Of a stretch of DNA of 5,553 nt, positions 5,493-5,553 are shown in pieces. This DNA comes from DRYS01 sp964491605 (GTDB taxonomy: Archaea; Thermoproteota; CALKCG01; B24; DRYS01): contig CAZBGY010000034.1 in assembly GCA_964491605.1 (NCBI GenBank), forward strand, positions 1 to 5,553, read 5' to 3'. The notes under the pieces were generated by a model. That model worked only from the letters and a program-made list of their open reading frames with translations. It did no database searches and was not told the origin of the DNA. Positions within the stretch are counted from its first letter, which is position 1. Each line of letters begins with the position of its first letter. Both the position numbers and the translations under genes were made by a program.

Positions 5493-5534
5493 CATGGATA
5501 ACAGAAGTTTATATCCATGCTATACTCTTCTGTT
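5493..5534. repeat. Two interleaved 8-bp inverted repeats around a TATA box
   Basis: CATGGATA (5493-5500) pairs with TATCCATG (5512-5519), and AACAGAAG (5500-5507) pairs with CTTCTGTT (5527-5534). Both repeats are perfect. Their centres, about 5506 and 5517, are 11 bp apart. The TATA box at 5507-5516 lies between and within the arms, so bound protein would be expected to block or steer TBP. Confidence 0.65.
5507..5516 (+). promoter_or_regulatory. TATA box for a gene starting at the right edge
   Basis: GTTTATATCC is a clear archaeal TATA box. Counting about 29 bp on reaches GTG at 5540-5542, the same spacing seen at the other leaderless starts in this window. Confidence 0.55.
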
Positions 5535-5539
5535 TATTG

Positions 5540-5553
5540 GTGATCAGACGCAT
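5540..5553 (+). CDS. Possible start of a downstream gene (only 4 codons visible)
   Basis: GTG ATC AGA CGC AT runs into the window end. TTG at 5537 is in the same frame and could be the start instead. The only support is the TATA box placed about 29 bp upstream. Nothing can be said about the product, and an RNA gene starting here is an equal possibility. Confidence 0.25.

Larger units (their letters stand above)
5176..5539. other. Gene-free regulatory-looking region after cysS
   Basis: No convincing coding frame is seen on either strand. The first part (about 5215-5290) is C-rich and nearly G-free on the plus strand. The rest contains a 7-bp inverted repeat, a 14-bp palindrome, two interleaved 8-bp inverted repeats and six copies of ATCCAT counting both strands. 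A T5 run at 5474-5478 is the only T-tract that might act as an archaeal terminator, and it lies nearly 300 bp past cysS. I see no tRNA, no CRISPR repeat series and no credible C/D-box RNA. Together with the promoter at its end, it reads as the upstream control region of a gene beyond the window. Confidence 0.5.

Noticed and set aside
5176..5553. Possible CRISPR array or leader
   Set aside because: The repeated words are only 6-9 bp long, unevenly spaced and in both orientations. There is no 23-37 bp repeat with regular spacers.

Overview
The window looks like chromosomal DNA from a thermophilic archaeon, most likely of the Thermoproteota (crenarchaeal) side. The grounds are codon use rich in AGG, AGA and ATA, TATA-box promoters lying about 30 bp before start codons with little or no leader, and a DUF3782-type coiled-coil/nuclease-fold gene of a kind I associate with crenarchaea. 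The genus cannot be fixed from the sequence.

Layout. Positions 1-701 (+) hold the C-terminal three quarters of an acetamidase/formamidase-family amidohydrolase whose start lies before the window. A 40-bp gap separates it from a convergent small DNA-binding protein of the DUF134/UPF0251 family (742-1044, -). A divergent intergenic region (1045-1255) carries promoters for both flanking genes. Positions 1256-2305 (+) encode a long coiled-coil protein ending in a PD-(D/E)XK-like domain. Its coil has tryptophans locked to one heptad position, followed by an 18-residue repeat. Next come two overlapping genes for membrane-anchored proteins. The first (2334-2660) is only an anchor plus a short helical stalk. 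The second (2657-3661) has the same anchor and stalk followed by a large domain with a transglutaminase-like Cys-His-Asp triad. After its own promoter comes a complete cysteinyl-tRNA synthetase, cysS (3724-5175). The last 378 bp contain no gene that I can support, but are rich in inverted repeats and copies of ATCCAT, and end in a promoter that seems to drive a gene starting at the right edge.

How the genes relate. cysS and the amidase are ordinary housekeeping or metabolic genes and show no functional link to the rest. The 2334-3661 pair is the most interesting unit. The small protein is a catalytic-domain-less paralogue of the N-terminus of its neighbour, and their stop and start codons overlap, so they are probably made together and may sit together in the membrane, with the catalytic domain outside the cell. 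The coiled-coil gene lies 28 bp upstream on the same strand and might be co-transcribed, although a weak TATA-like element precedes the small membrane gene. The second point of interest is the right edge, where two interleaved inverted repeats, one helical turn apart, surround a TATA box like a tandem operator.
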